Assembly (NCBI GenBank): GCA_963701675.1
Contig: OY969623.1
Coordinates: forward strand, 6,200,001 to 6,264,000
Length of the DNA: 64,000 bases
Reading direction: 5' to 3'
Origin: G963701675 sp963701675
GTDB taxonomy: Bacteria; Planctomycetota; Planctomycetia; Gemmatales; Gemmataceae
Under the pieces are notes generated by a model. The model searched no databases and was not told where the DNA came from. It saw only the letters and a program-made list of their open reading frames with translations. Position 1 is the stretch's first letter; every line of letters begins with the position of its first letter. This document shows positions 27,259 to 37,158 of the stretch, in pieces. Made by a program: the position numbers and the translations under genes.

Positions 27259-30200
27259 ATGCGAAAAGGTCCGAGCGATGCATTTGTGACGAAGTTGAGT
27301 AGCGCAGGTAACGCGCTAGTTTACTCGACCTATCTCGGCGGGACCGTTTTTGATCGCGGCCTGGATATCGCTATGGACGGCAACGGCAACGCTTACTTGA
27401 CGGGTGTAACGAATTCCAATGACTTCCCCACGAAAAGTCCTTTCCAAGCGTTTCTCGGCGGCGATATCAATGGCTTTGTAACCAAGTTGAACGCCGCAGG
27501 CGGACTATCCTATTCCACCTATCTTGGTGGAAGCCAAGGGGATGACGCCGACGGCATCGCACTCGATGCTGACGGAAACGCATACATCACCGGGGCTACA
27601 TACTCCACCAACTTCCCGACGACACCGGGGGCGTTCGACATCACCTATAACGGTATTGCTGATGTCTACGTGGTTAAGCTGAATCCCGCCGGCAGCAGCC
27701 TCGTCTACGGTACTTATCTTGGGGGATCCTACTCCGAATTTGGCCTAGCAATAGCCGTAGACGCTGCCGGGAACGCGTACGTCTCGGGTAACACTAACTC
27801 GCTGGATTTTCCGACCGTAGCCGCTTATGATTCCACGAAGAACACCGATGGCGAATCCGACGACGTGTTTGTATCGAAGTTAGATTCCTCGGGAAATTTT
27901 CTCGTCTTTTCAACCTACCTCGGCGGGTCGTACGACGATTACTTCTGGGACATTGACCTAGATTCGTCCGGTTGGGTGTACGTTACCGGCTCAACACTTT
28001 CGACTGACTTCCCGACTACACCTGACGCAATACAACCCGGACCCTGGTTCGGGAACTATGACGGCTTCTTGACGATGCTGAACCCGGCGGGCGATTCCTT
28101 GGCGTACTCCACCTACTTGGGTGGCGCCTTGGCGGACCAAAGTACCTCAATCGCCGTCGGCAAGAATTGCAATGGCGATGTTTATCTCACCGGAGAGACC
28201 TATTCCACCAACTTCCCATTGAAAAACACAATTCAGTCTTACAAGGGGCTTGGGGATGCTTTTGTAATGAAGTTTACGCCCGGGATCGCGCCAGCCATCC
28301 CGACCGACCAATGGACCCCAAAAGGGCCGGCCCCCATACTGTTCGGCCAGACTCCCGGAAACATGCCGGTCTCCGGCCGCATCTCGGCTATTGCGACGCA
28401 TACCGATCCCAACATCATCTACGTCGGCGCTGCCAGCGGTGGCGTCTGGAAAACCACGAATGCCGGCGTCACTTGGACGCCGCTGACAAGTAACCTCCCA
28501 CTCATCCCGGAGGACCGACGCACGTTGGTCATCGGCGCTATCGCGTTAGCGCCGTCCAACCCCGATGTGATTTACGCCGGCACCGGCGAAGCCGTTAATA
28601 CTGTCGACGCCTACTATGGCCGCGGCGTACTCAAATCTATTGACGCGGGCGCCACCTGGACTCTGGTCGGCAACGCGGAATTCGATCGTAAGTCCATCGC
28701 GCGCCTCGTGGTCCATCCGACGAACCCCAACATCGTTTACGCGGCGGTAGCAAACGGGACGAACGGAGTCGACTACGACAACGGGATTTGGAAATCGATT
28801 GACGGTGGGACCACATGGAACAAGACGACAACCACTACCCTCGCACCATACAGTGACCTGGTAATGCACCCTCTCAATCCCAATCTCCTTTACGCTGCGG
28901 CGGGCGATCGTCATGGTTCCTCAGAAAACGGTCTTTACCGCAGTCGTAACGGCGGACAGACGTGGACTGCTGTCGGCAACTTTCCCATGGGTATCGGCAA
29001 CGGACGAATTAATCTCGCCTTAGCCCCAAGCTCTCCGAACATCATGTACGCCGCCGTGGTTGATCCAAGTACGTTTACACTAAAGAACCTGTACAAGACG
29101 ACCACCAGCGGTCGTATTTGGAACGCTCTTCCCGGTGTGCCGAACTACCTTGGGACCCAAGGCTTTTACAACTCGGCCCTGATCGTCGATCCAAACGACG
29201 ACGACATCGTGTATGCGGGCGGTCAGCTCGATATCATCCGCTCCGACGATGGTGGAGCGACCTGGGAGTACCTGAATCAAGATGAAAACGGCAATGGTCC
29301 CCATGCGGATCATCAGATATTCGCGTTCGACGCCAACGGAGACCTCCTAGACGGCAACGATGGTGGTATGTGGCGGCTCGACATTGACGTTGGCGCAGAC
29401 GAATGGGTGGATTTGAATACCAATCTTCAGATCACGCAATTTAACGGCATCGCCATGCACCCCTACGATCTTGACATCGCCTACGGCGGGGCTCAAGACA
29501 ATGGCACTAACAAAACCTGGCTCGGCGACGTGTGGGAACAAATCGGCGCCGGCGACGGGGGCTTCGTGCGTGTGGACTGCGTTAATCCCGATACGGTCTA
29601 TCACACCTTTTTCTACACCGAAGGAGCCGGAACGGGTTTCTTCCAGAGGTCCGACGATGCCGGCGAAACTTGGACGGCGAAGGTAAATGGTCTTGATTTG
29701 ACTGACAAGGGAAATTTTTACATTCCTTACGTGATGGACCCGTCGAATCCGAAGCGATTGTTGCTCGGAACAAATACCCTTTACGAGACAACCGACCGCG
29801 GCGATAACTGGACGCCAATCCATGAATTTGGTGATACTAAGATTGACAGCATCGAAGTAGCAACCAGCAAACCGCAAACCATCTACGTAACGGAGGGCGG
29901 AGAGATATACCGAACCGATACCAACGGCTTACCTTGGCATTCTGTTGGCAACGGATTGCCCGGCGATCATTACCGCGACTTACTAGTCGATCCGACAGAT
30001 CATCTTACCGTGTACGTAGTGCGTGACCGGTTTGATGATGTCAACAAGACGGGTCAGGTCTTCCGGAGCACCGATGGCGGCGCCAATTGGTCAAATATCA
30101 CCTCCAATCTACCCCCGGTTCCTGCGAACGCGCTCGCGCTCGATCCACGCACCAATCCGGACACGCTATATGTCGGCACGGATGTCGGAGTGTATGTGTC

Positions 30201-30627
30201 CACCAACCTCGGCGTGTCGTGGCAGGTGTTCAAGACCGGACTGCCGCCCGTGATGGTCCGCGAACTTGAGTTGAACCAACAGTTGAACATTCTGGCCGCG
30301 GGCACGTTTGGCCGCGGTCTATGGGAGATCGGCATCGAGTACCCACCGCCGCCGACGCCGATCCCGCCGCCGGGCGACGACCGTCCGTCGCTCGATGTAG
30401 CGAACCCGTCGCCCGCCGGCGCGGTGTTCGTGGTTGCCGACTTCGCACCGCTGTCCCGCCCCGTCCGTCCGTCGGACACGCCCATGTGGCGGCACACCGA
30501 CGTGGTGATTCCGGCCTCGACCATGACTGCGAGTAAGCCCAATCGCATCGGCCATGTAACCACGATGACGGTTGTTGCGACGGTGCCGGAAGTTGAATGG
30601 GATCTTTTCGCCGCCGACAAAGTCTAG
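27259..30627 (+). CDS. SBBP-repeat / BNR (sortilin-like) exported protein, 5' end lost
   Basis: 1122 residues from ATG 27259, but the frame is open from the IS junction and the codons before the ATG read NPIQS, a phrase typical inside SBBP repeats. The true gene therefore began further upstream and lost its start and export signal. Residues 1-340 are SBBP repeats (SDAFVTKLSSAGNALVYSTYLGG type). Residues 365-1030 are a BNR/sortilin-type beta-propeller (PNIIYVGAASGGVWKTTNAG, later VYVSTNLGVSWQVFKTGLPP), followed by a Pro-rich link and a short tail. Whether the remnant is translated is doubtful. Confidence 0.85.
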   Translation: MRKGPSDAFVTKLSSAGNALVYSTYLGGTVFDRGLDIAMDGNGNAYLTGVTNSNDFPTKSPFQAFLGGDINGFVTKLNAAGGLSYSTYLGGSQGDDADGIALDADGNAYITGATYSTNFPTTPGAFDITYNGIADVYVVKLNPAGSSLVYGTYLGGSYSEFGLAIAVDAAGNAYVSGNTNSLDFPTVAAYDSTKNTDGESDDVFVSKLDSSGNFLVFSTYLGGSYDDYFWDIDLDSSGWVYVTGSTLSTDFPTTPDAIQPGPWFGNYDGFLTMLNPAGDSLAYSTYLGGALADQSTSIAVGKNCNGDVYLTGETYSTNFPLKNTIQSYKGLGDAFVMKFTPGIAPAIPTDQWTPKGPAPILFGQTPGNMPVSGRISAIATHTDPNIIYVGAASGGVWKTTNAGVTWTPLTSNLPLIPEDRRTLVIGAIALAPSNPDVIYAGTGEAVNTVDAYYGRGVLKSIDAGATWTLVGNAEFDRKSIARLVVHPTNPNIVYAAVANGTNGVDYDNGIWKSIDGGTTWNKTTTTTLAPYSDLVMHPLNPNLLYAAAGDRHGSSENGLYRSRNGGQTWTAVGNFPMGIGNGRINLALAPSSPNIMYAAVVDPSTFTLKNLYKTTTSGRIWNALPGVPNYLGTQGFYNSALIVDPNDDDIVYAGGQLDIIRSDDGGATWEYLNQDENGNGPHADHQIFAFDANGDLLDGNDGGMWRLDIDVGADEWVDLNTNLQITQFNGIAMHPYDLDIAYGGAQDNGTNKTWLGDVWEQIGAGDGGFVRVDCVNPDTVYHTFFYTEGAGTGFFQRSDDAGETWTAKVNGLDLTDKGNFYIPYVMDPSNPKRLLLGTNTLYETTDRGDNWTPIHEFGDTKIDSIEVATSKPQTIYVTEGGEIYRTDTNGLPWHSVGNGLPGDHYRDLLVDPTDHLTVYVVRDRFDDVNKTGQVFRSTDGGANWSNITSNLPPVPANALALDPRTNPDTLYVGTDVGVYVSTNLGVSWQVFKTGLPPVMVRELELNQQLNILAAGTFGRGLWEIGIEYPPPPTPIPPPGDDRPSLDVANPSPAGAVFVVADFAPLSRPVRPSDTPMWRHTDVVIPASTMTASKPNRIGHVTTMTVVATVPEVEWDLFAADKV

Positions 30628-30634
30628 CGGTAGA

Positions 30635-30706
30635 GTGCGTCAAGTCCGCGCGGACGCATCACTCGCGCCGCTGCCGAGTCGGTGCGTCTGCGAAGACTTG
30701 ACGCAC
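30635..30706. repeat. Palindromic repeat between the BNR genes
   Basis: GTGCGTCAAGTC (30635-30646) pairs with GACTTGACGCAC (30695-30706); an inner GACGCA/TGCGTC pairing adds a second stem. It may terminate the gene upstream. Confidence 0.75.
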
Positions 30707-30738
30707 CCTACGCGCCATTTTGGAATTCGAGGTGTATC

Positions 30739-32259
30739 ATGCGGTCGCGATACAAAACTCATTTATCCCTGGAAACCCTGGAGGATCGTTCCGTTCCGAC
30801 TTCCGTCGTCGTCGGGACCAACATCAACACCGGCAACGTCGTCGCCGACCAGTCGGAAACCACGATTGCCATGAACCCGACGAATCCGGACAACTTATTC
30901 ACGATGTCGCAGGGGAACTTCCGCCGTTACAGCATGGATGGCGGTCTCACGTGGATACAAAGTGGGACCATGCCGACAACGGTATGTTGTGATGCCAAGG
31001 CGGCGTTCGATCAGTTCGGCAACCTCTTCGTCACGTACCTCAACGGCAGCATCATTGTTACACTCACCATGAGCGTCGACGGCGGCGGCAGTTTCACGTC
31101 GTTGGGAACATTTTCCACCAACGGCGCCGACTACCCCGGGGTGGCGACGGGGTCCGGCGGTTCGCATGCGCCGGGTGGCTTGTGGCTCTTCTATTACTTG
31201 AGCGGCAGCATGTACGCCCGCGGTGCGCCGGTGTTTGGTCTCGGCAACATCGGCACTTTCGGTGCTCAACAGATCACCGCACAAGGTTCCTACGGGCGCG
31301 GCTCAGTGGGTCCGAACGGCCAATTGTCCATCTCCTACCAAACGGGCAGTTCCAACGGCCCATCCACGATAAGGGTCAGCACCGACTTCGATGGGTTGGG
31401 ACCGGCCGTCTTCACCAACTACGATGCCACGGTCTCGAACGTCGGTACGTTCTCGCCGATTCCGGCGATGGACAATCGCACCATTACGGCGTCGCCAACG
31501 GTTGCCTACGACCAGACGACCGGCCGGCTTTACCTGGCATGGACCGATCGCGCCAGCACAAACACCGCGGACACGGACGTCATGACGATGTTCTCCGATA
31601 ACGGCGGCGCCACGTGGACCCAAGAGTTCCGCGTCAACAACGACTCCACGACGAACAGCCAGTTCAACATCGCCATCGCTGTGGATCAGACGACGCACTT
31701 CGTCGCCATCACGTGGTTAGATGCTCGAAACGCGGGACCTGCAAACGATGCGGCACAAGTCTACGGTACGGTAAGCACGAAGAATGGCCGCCGCTGGTTG
31801 CCGAATGTGCAAATCGGAACTGGCCTCTCCAACGCCAACGCCGCGAGCTCGTTCGAGTTCGGCGACTACGACACCATGGACTACCACGCGGGCCGGTTTT
31901 ATCGTTCGTGGGCGGACAATGCCTCACCATCCACCCTTACATCGCCGAATACCGATGCGCCCGGGGATCAAGACTTGGCGATTGCGCGAGTTGATGTCAT
32001 CGCTGCGCCAGCTCCGCTGGGCGGGGGGTTCCCGTCGCTCAACCAGTTAGTTCCGCGACGGGCTAATCTCGACTCGACTTCGGCACGAGGCCGACTCGAT
32101 AAATCGGCCAAAAGCGTTTACGACGACCCCGGCGCCTGTATTGCCGAACGTATCCATCCTGCGTGCGTAAGTCTGTTTCGGCCCCGCCTGCCCTCATTTT
32201 TCGCAGACGATATCGCTCTCGAGCTTCACAGTGGCATGAGTACGGTGTTTATCGTTTGA
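30739..32259 (+). CDS. BNR/sialidase-like exported protein with LEPR-XLL-type N-terminus
   Basis: 506 residues from ATG 30739 (the frame is open from 30682, but the motif sits correctly only with this start). N-terminus has the LSLETLEDRSVPT motif. The rest is an exo-alpha-sialidase-like beta-propeller with Asp-box phrases (NLFTMSQGNFRRYSMDGGLTW, FSDNGGATWTQEF, AQVYGTVSTKNGRRWL). Catalytic residues of true sialidases are not evident, so it may only bind glycans. It follows the truncated SBBP/BNR gene in the same direction. Confidence 0.82.
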   Translation: MRSRYKTHLSLETLEDRSVPTSVVVGTNINTGNVVADQSETTIAMNPTNPDNLFTMSQGNFRRYSMDGGLTWIQSGTMPTTVCCDAKAAFDQFGNLFVTYLNGSIIVTLTMSVDGGGSFTSLGTFSTNGADYPGVATGSGGSHAPGGLWLFYYLSGSMYARGAPVFGLGNIGTFGAQQITAQGSYGRGSVGPNGQLSISYQTGSSNGPSTIRVSTDFDGLGPAVFTNYDATVSNVGTFSPIPAMDNRTITASPTVAYDQTTGRLYLAWTDRASTNTADTDVMTMFSDNGGATWTQEFRVNNDSTTNSQFNIAIAVDQTTHFVAITWLDARNAGPANDAAQVYGTVSTKNGRRWLPNVQIGTGLSNANAASSFEFGDYDTMDYHAGRFYRSWADNASPSTLTSPNTDAPGDQDLAIARVDVIAAPAPLGGGFPSLNQLVPRRANLDSTSARGRLDKSAKSVYDDPGACIAERIHPACVSLFRPRLPSFFADDIALELHSGMSTVFIV

Positions 32260-32279
32260 TTAACTCACCCAACAAACAA

Positions 32280-32313
32280 ACACGCGACCCCGGCCTCAGC
32301 CGTGGTCGCGTGT
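32280..32313. terminator. Hairpin between convergent genes (relative of 21996-22036)
   Basis: ACACGCGACC (32280-32289) pairs with GGTCGCGTGT (32304-32313) with an inner GGC/GCC. It sits between the convergent BNR gene and the small exported gene, so it could end both transcripts. There is no T-tract. Confidence 0.55.
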
Positions 32314-32340
32314 TCTGGTGTTAATCGACCGCGTGTGAAA

Positions 32341-32751
32341 CTAGTCTGGCAAGAAGGTGCCGGACAGGATCAGAGCGCCGTCGCTCGCCCGGCGGACTTG
32401 GGCAGTCGAACCGGTGGTGACACGGGGGAACCGATCGCCTTGCTGACTGTCGAGATTCAAGTCCGCAAAGCCGTTGACGATGTTGAGGACGCCGACGAAG
32501 CGGCCGTTGACGTAGGCCAGGGCCACCGTCGTCGAAGCCACGTCTTCCACTTCCACGCTCAACTTGCGCTGGCCATTTTGGGTATCCAGCGACCAGTCGG
32601 CATGGCCACTGGCGAGCGGATCGACCGACGTCGCCACGAGGTCGGCTCGGAACTTGATGTCTTCCGCCGATGCGGTTCCCGGCAACCCTAACATGGCTGT
32701 GGCCACCAAAAGACCTGCCATCGTTTTGACGCTTGTGCTAACCATCTCCAT
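32341..32751 (-). CDS. Small exported beta-strand protein (CHRD-like)
   Basis: 136 residues from ATG 32751; the upstream codons to 32841 look non-coding. Signal peptide MEMVSTSVKTMAGLLVATAM...TASA (about residues 1-28). The mature part is a beta-rich domain of about 105 residues with IKFRADLVATSVDPLASGHA and the late ILSGTF; the layout resembles a CHRD domain but is short. Function unknown. Confidence 0.6.
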   Translation of the reverse strand: MEMVSTSVKTMAGLLVATAMLGLPGTASAEDIKFRADLVATSVDPLASGHADWSLDTQNGQRKLSVEVEDVASTTVALAYVNGRFVGVLNIVNGFADLNLDSQQGDRFPRVTTGSTAQVRRASDGALILSGTFLPD

Positions 32752-32985
32752 CCTGCCTTTCCGAATAAAGGTTTTTTGAGCAGGCCGCCCATCGACCTGT
32801 TCCAAAACAAATGCCGCTTCTCTGTTCCCATGGTGAGTCACTCACTTGGCAACATCATCCTAAGCTCGCCCCAACTTCGTCTGTAGCGGGGAAGCCCCTA
32901 ATTCCGACGCTTCGTGTCGGGCAAATCCTTACACGCGGAACGTAATGCTCGCTTCTAGAAGGACTAATGGCGATTGGTACGGCAA

Positions 32986-33645
32986 CTACGGTGCCTTGGA
33001 CGAATCCGAGCCGAGGATGCCGGTCTCCATGGCGTAGCGGATGATGTCCGCCCGGCTCCGCAGCCCGAGTTTGGTGGCGATGCGAGAGCGATAGGTTTCA
33101 ACCGTTTTCACGCTGAGATACAGCCGATCGGCGATTTCTTGATTGGTATGGCCCTGGGCGAGTTGGTTCAGGACTTCCCGTTCTCGCTGGCTCAGTGCTG
33201 AAGCGTCGCCGGTTGTCGGGACTGCACTATGCTTCGCCATGTCTAGATCGACGAAAGTTCGACCTCGAGCAACTGCACGGATCGCAGTGAGTAGTTCCGA
33301 ATCGGCGGCGGTCTTGACGACGTAGCCCGATCCGCCGGCGGCGAGCACGGTCCTCAAATACGCCGGGTCGTCGTGCATGGTCAAGACGACGACTCGAGTT
33401 TGGGGGCACTCGGTGCGCAGCTTCTCAATGATCTTGACGCTGCTTCCGCCCGGCATTGACAGATCGAGCGTCATCACGTCGGGGCGGGTTTCCAGTGCTA
33501 GCTCAAGTGCCTCACGCGCGCTCGAAGCCTCACCGACAACTTGCATGTCCGCCTGGGCGTTCAGGAGCATGCGCAGCCCGGCCCTCAAGACGGCATGATC
33601 ATCGGCTATAAGCACTCGAGTTTTCGCCACTGGAGTCCTCCGCAA
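32986..33645 (-). CDS. NarL/FixJ-type response regulator
   Basis: 219 residues. Receiver domain: Asp15-Asp16 (LIADDHAVL), phospho-acceptor Asp61 (VMTLDLSMPGG), VVVLTMHDD and Lys about 110 (GYVVKTAADSE). C-terminal LuxR-type helix-turn-helix: LSQREREVLNQLAQGHTNQE then VKTVETYRSRIATKLGL. The start of this gene overlaps the 3' end of the kinase gene, so the two are translated as an operon. It is probably activated by that kinase; target genes are not visible. Confidence 0.95.
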   Translation of the reverse strand: MRRTPVAKTRVLIADDHAVLRAGLRMLLNAQADMQVVGEASSAREALELALETRPDVMTLDLSMPGGSSVKIIEKLRTECPQTRVVVLTMHDDPAYLRTVLAAGGSGYVVKTAADSELLTAIRAVARGRTFVDLDMAKHSAVPTTGDASALSQREREVLNQLAQGHTNQEIADRLYLSVKTVETYRSRIATKLGLRSRADIIRYAMETGILGSDSSKAP

Positions 33646-35065
33646 GTGGAATACTTACGCCGATTCGAGTTCCCTGTCCGGGCTGCGATTCGATTGAGAT
33701 CGTCCCGTCCATCAAGGCGACACGTTCGCGCATGCCGGACAGGCCCAGGCCTCCTTCCGTGCGTGCATCGTGGATGCTGAAGCCACGCCCATCATCGGCC
33801 ACCTTCATGTGTACTGCCCCGGCCTCGCGTTCGACATGGAGTAAAATGTTCTGAGCGGCGGCGTGCTTCACCACGTTCGTTATCGCTTCCTGGGCGATGC
33901 GATAGAGCGCAGTTTCCACGGCCTCGGGGAGACGAAGCGATTCAAGCCCGGAGATCTTCACGTCGAAGGTGAGATCATGAGCGTGGGCGAAATCGTCGGC
34001 CAATCGCTCCAAGGCCGCCGACAAACCGACGTCGTCCAGGACGCTTGGCCGCAAGCCCCGCGCCATTCGCTTCACTTCATCCAACGCCATGGAGGCGATG
34101 CGCCGCAGCTCCGCGGCGTGGATTCTTGCATCCCCGATGGAACTCGCCCCTTCAACGGTTTTCAGGCCGATGAGAAGCGACGTCAGGCACTGCCCGATTT
34201 CGTCATGCAAATCGCGTGCGATTCGACGGCGTTCTTCCTCCTGTGCCGCCATGACTTGCTTGAGTACGCGGGTGCGAACCTCCATCGCCTGTTTTCGAAT
34301 CCGGGCCCGTTCGCGTTCTTGGGCATAAGCTTCATCTTGCTTCGCGGTTACATACCCGAAAAACGTGGCGCCGCCGACCATCAGGAGGATAAGTCCCGCG
34401 ATGAAATACTCGAACTTCTGATGCATGCGCGCCGACGCCGTCTGCCGGGCGAACACTTCTTTCTGGATAGCTCCGATGTGGGTGCGAAGTTGGAACAAGG
34501 CTCGGCGCACATCGTCGTAACGCTGGTCCATCCGGGCCATGCGATTGCCGGCTTCGGCCAGCTGGTTGTTGCGAAAAGCGGCGAACAAATGCTCGGCTTC
34601 TTTCACCATCTCCTCGCTGGCACGGCGGGCCGCGTTCAAGTCGCCGTGGAGCACGACGACGCCGGCGTCGTCGGTTTCACCGGCGACGCGGTTCTTCAGC
34701 GCTTCCAGGTGCGCATCGAATCGCGCCTTCCCCCAATACATCGAATCCGATTCCATGTCGACTTGGCGGGTCTCGAACACATTGTTGCCGGGAGCATTCG
34801 TGTCGGCGGCGTGCTTCTCCAACTCCGACGTATCACCTAGAATCTCCGCCCAACCTTGATTCACCTCCACCGACCGCGCGTAAATAGTCATGATGCGATG
34901 GTTGAGGTAAAGGCTTACCGACACCGCAAACACATCGAAGCCGGCGAGGAGAAAATAGAAAAGGTAGCGGCGATGCCGAAAGGGAGTGACGGCCTCATGT
35001 CGTAGGGACGGCTTGTTTCCAGAGGCGGTCGTTTGCATCATCCAGCCACTAAGAAGTGTCAACAC
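33599..35065 (-). CDS. Membrane histidine kinase (HisKA_3, NarX/DegS type)
   Basis: 488 residues with the start at 35065 (GTG; a downstream MM is an alternative). Two transmembrane helices (about 34-54 and 219-239) enclose a periplasmic helical sensor of about 160 residues. HisKA_3 with His287 in RIARDLHDEIGQ, then HATPase with NVVKHAAAQN, DDGRGFS and GLGLSGMRERV. The periplasmic part resembles helical chemoreceptor sensors (ADTN...). The signal is unknown. It overlaps its response regulator by 47 bases. Confidence 0.93.
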   Translation of the reverse strand: MLTLLSGWMMQTTASGNKPSLRHEAVTPFRHRRYLFYFLLAGFDVFAVSVSLYLNHRIMTIYARSVEVNQGWAEILGDTSELEKHAADTNAPGNNVFETRQVDMESDSMYWGKARFDAHLEALKNRVAGETDDAGVVVLHGDLNAARRASEEMVKEAEHLFAAFRNNQLAEAGNRMARMDQRYDDVRRALFQLRTHIGAIQKEVFARQTASARMHQKFEYFIAGLILLMVGGATFFGYVTAKQDEAYAQERERARIRKQAMEVRTRVLKQVMAAQEEERRRIARDLHDEIGQCLTSLLIGLKTVEGASSIGDARIHAAELRRIASMALDEVKRMARGLRPSVLDDVGLSAALERLADDFAHAHDLTFDVKISGLESLRLPEAVETALYRIAQEAITNVVKHAAAQNILLHVEREAGAVHMKVADDGRGFSIHDARTEGGLGLSGMRERVALMDGTISIESQPGQGTRIGVSIPLAEDSSGENSSAYSR

Positions 35066-35130
35066 CCGCGACCTTGCGCGGAATGAGTTGTTATAGCAGA
35101 ACAGGCCCCTTTCTCTGCGTTCTCTGCGAT

Positions 35131-35188
35131 CTCTGCGGTTTCAACGCCGCTTGCGCGCTAAGCCGCAAGCGGCATTGAAGCCGCAGAG
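35131..35188. repeat. Long perfect-type hairpin with upstream TCTCTGCG units
   Basis: About 25-bp arms (35131-35155 and 35164-35188: CTCTGCGGTTTCAACGCC against its inverse with one or two mismatches). Directly before it are repeated TCTCTGCG units. It lies between the kinase gene (minus) and the next gene (plus), without other content. Confidence 0.7.
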
Positions 35189-35342
35189 TTGACGAACTTC
35201 GTGAATGTGAACTACGTTTCTAATGCGTGGCAAGTGCCTTGCCCTTCAACACGCATCTGTCGCTACCCCTTTCTGTTCGGTGGATCCGGAACCCGTCCGG
35301 TGGATTGGCAGAACGATTTCATTTCTCTACGCGGGAGTTTTC

Positions 35343-36662
35343 ATGTTTGACATTTCGTTTGCTTGCTGGTTTCGATCGAGTTCAGCCAACGTGGACATCG
35401 CCAAGCGCCATCGGGTTGTGTTGCGGGTGGAGGAATTCGAGCCGCGAGTGGTCCCGACGCTGTATGGCCAGCAGCTTTTTCCCTTGAATAATCCATGGAA
35501 TCAGAAAATCATCCAGGCCCCGGTCGCCGCGAATTCGAGCACGCTCATCAGTAACATTGGCGTCACCAAGTCTCTCAAGGCCGACTTCGGAACGGGCACG
35601 TGGGAAGGGGCGAACATCGGCATTCCCTTCAACACGGTGTCCGGCAATCATCCGAAAGTCTCGGTGGTTATCGACGCCTACCCCAATGAAAGCGATAAGG
35701 TGACGGTACCGATTCCATCGAATGCCGTTATCGAAGGTGACCCATTGCCCAGCGGTCAAAACAACGGCGATCGGCACTTGCTGGTTTACGACAAGGACAA
35801 CAACGTCCTTTATGAAATGTTCAACGCCTCCCGGCCGAGTGAAAACACTGACGGCAAATGGCACGCCGATGCGTTAGCCTATTGGGATTTGAAAACGAAT
35901 TACTTCCGGCCGCCCGGGTGGACCTCCGCGGATGCTGCCGGGCTACCGATCTTGCCTGGGCTCGTCCGGCCCGGCGAGGTGTTCGACCAGGGTGTCATCA
36001 AACATGCCATTCGTTTCACCGTGCCCAAGTCGATGAGCGCGTACATCTACCCCGCGTCCCATCATGCGGGCTCGAACAACCCTGCCTATCCCCGCATGGG
36101 CGAGCGCTTTCGACTCAAGCAGTCCTTCGACATTTCCGGCTTCTCGCCGGCCAACCGCGTGATCCTGCAAGCGATGAAGGATTACGGCATCATCGTGGCA
36201 GACAACGGCAGTGGCTGGTACATCAGCGGCATTCCATCAACACGATGGAACAATGACGACCTGCAAAAACTCGGGCAAGTAAAAGGAAATGATTTCGAAG
36301 CGCTCAACCTGGCCCCCATCGTTGCCGGCGTCAGCCCATCGAGCGGCCCGACCAGCGGCGGCAACAGTGTCATGGTCACCGGCTATGCCTTCATGGGCGG
36401 CGCCGGCCTGACGAAAGTCTACTTCGGAAACGTCCAGGCAACGCAACTGACCATCGAGAACAACGGAACACTCCGCGTCGTCGCCCCGCCGCACGCGGCC
36501 GGCGTGGTCGACGTCAAGATCGTCTCACCCTACGCCACCTCGGCAGTTTCGCCGGCAAGCAAGTACACCTATTATGCGGCGGCCTCGATGTATGTGTCCG
36601 GGGCGCATTTTGATCTGCACGCCCTCGATGCGGATGCCGACGACTATCCATTCGGCTGGTGA
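35343..36662 (+). CDS. Exported protein with LEPR-XLL-type N-terminus and TIG domain
   Basis: 439 residues from ATG 35343, which follows GGGAG; the open frame before it lacks coding character. The N-terminal motif LRVEEFEPRVVPT replaces a classical signal peptide. The middle (about 45-330) is a beta-rich domain of unknown family (FPLNNPWNQKIIQAP, YPASHHAG). The C-terminal part is an IPT/TIG immunoglobulin-like domain: VAGVSPSSGPTSGGNSVMVTG... to SPASKYTYY. A short tail rich in Asp follows. Likely secreted; no enzyme site recognised. Confidence 0.75.
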   Translation: MFDISFACWFRSSSANVDIAKRHRVVLRVEEFEPRVVPTLYGQQLFPLNNPWNQKIIQAPVAANSSTLISNIGVTKSLKADFGTGTWEGANIGIPFNTVSGNHPKVSVVIDAYPNESDKVTVPIPSNAVIEGDPLPSGQNNGDRHLLVYDKDNNVLYEMFNASRPSENTDGKWHADALAYWDLKTNYFRPPGWTSADAAGLPILPGLVRPGEVFDQGVIKHAIRFTVPKSMSAYIYPASHHAGSNNPAYPRMGERFRLKQSFDISGFSPANRVILQAMKDYGIIVADNGSGWYISGIPSTRWNNDDLQKLGQVKGNDFEALNLAPIVAGVSPSSGPTSGGNSVMVTGYAFMGGAGLTKVYFGNVQATQLTIENNGTLRVVAPPHAAGVVDVKIVSPYATSAVSPASKYTYYAAASMYVSGAHFDLHALDADADDYPFGW

Positions 36663-36729
36663 TTGGTAGGCGGAATGGTCGTGGTTAAGTTTGGCCCGTT
36701 TCACAACAACGTGGGGATTTTCGGCACCG

Positions 36730-37158
36730 TCATGGAAAAGTGCTGAGGTGCCTAATGAATGAGAACCTCGCCTGCAAGTTCTTTACGAGTTTGTCGTCGG
36801 CAGTGATCAATTCGCAATTCTCTTTCTCCGCTAGCGCTACGTACAGGCAATCGTAAACACTGGCGACGCTGGTCGATGCGATTTCCAAGCCCCGGGTGCA
36901 AAGGTCCGGAAGTGACGCGTGAATAATCGGCAGGGTGGTGAGGAGATCGGCGAAGAACACGGTGGCGTGACCCCCGAGAACTCGACCGCGTCGTTCGGCG
37001 ACAATTAGCGCGTTTGTAATTTCGATTGGGAAGAGGTCGGGAGCCAATAAGGAATGGATGCCGTTCTCGTAATTGTTCCGTAACTGCTGGGCTTTGCCGC
37101 TAAGCGGCTCCGTGACTTCCTACATAAAGCCGACGCTGGCGTCGATGACGTACTTCAT
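36730..37158 (-). pseudogene. PIN-domain toxin with an in-frame stop
   Basis: Reading from the ATG at 37158 gives MKYVIDASVGFM then TAG (37120-37122) and then EVTEPLSGKAQQLRNNYENG and a full PIN body to 36730: PDLFPIEITNAL, SVYDCLYVALAEKENC, LITADDKLVKNL. All in one frame, so a single TGG-to-TAG-type change breaks the toxin at codon 13. An internal start would give the C-terminal 105 residues without the first catalytic Asp. The antitoxin upstream overlaps its start. Confidence 0.8.
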
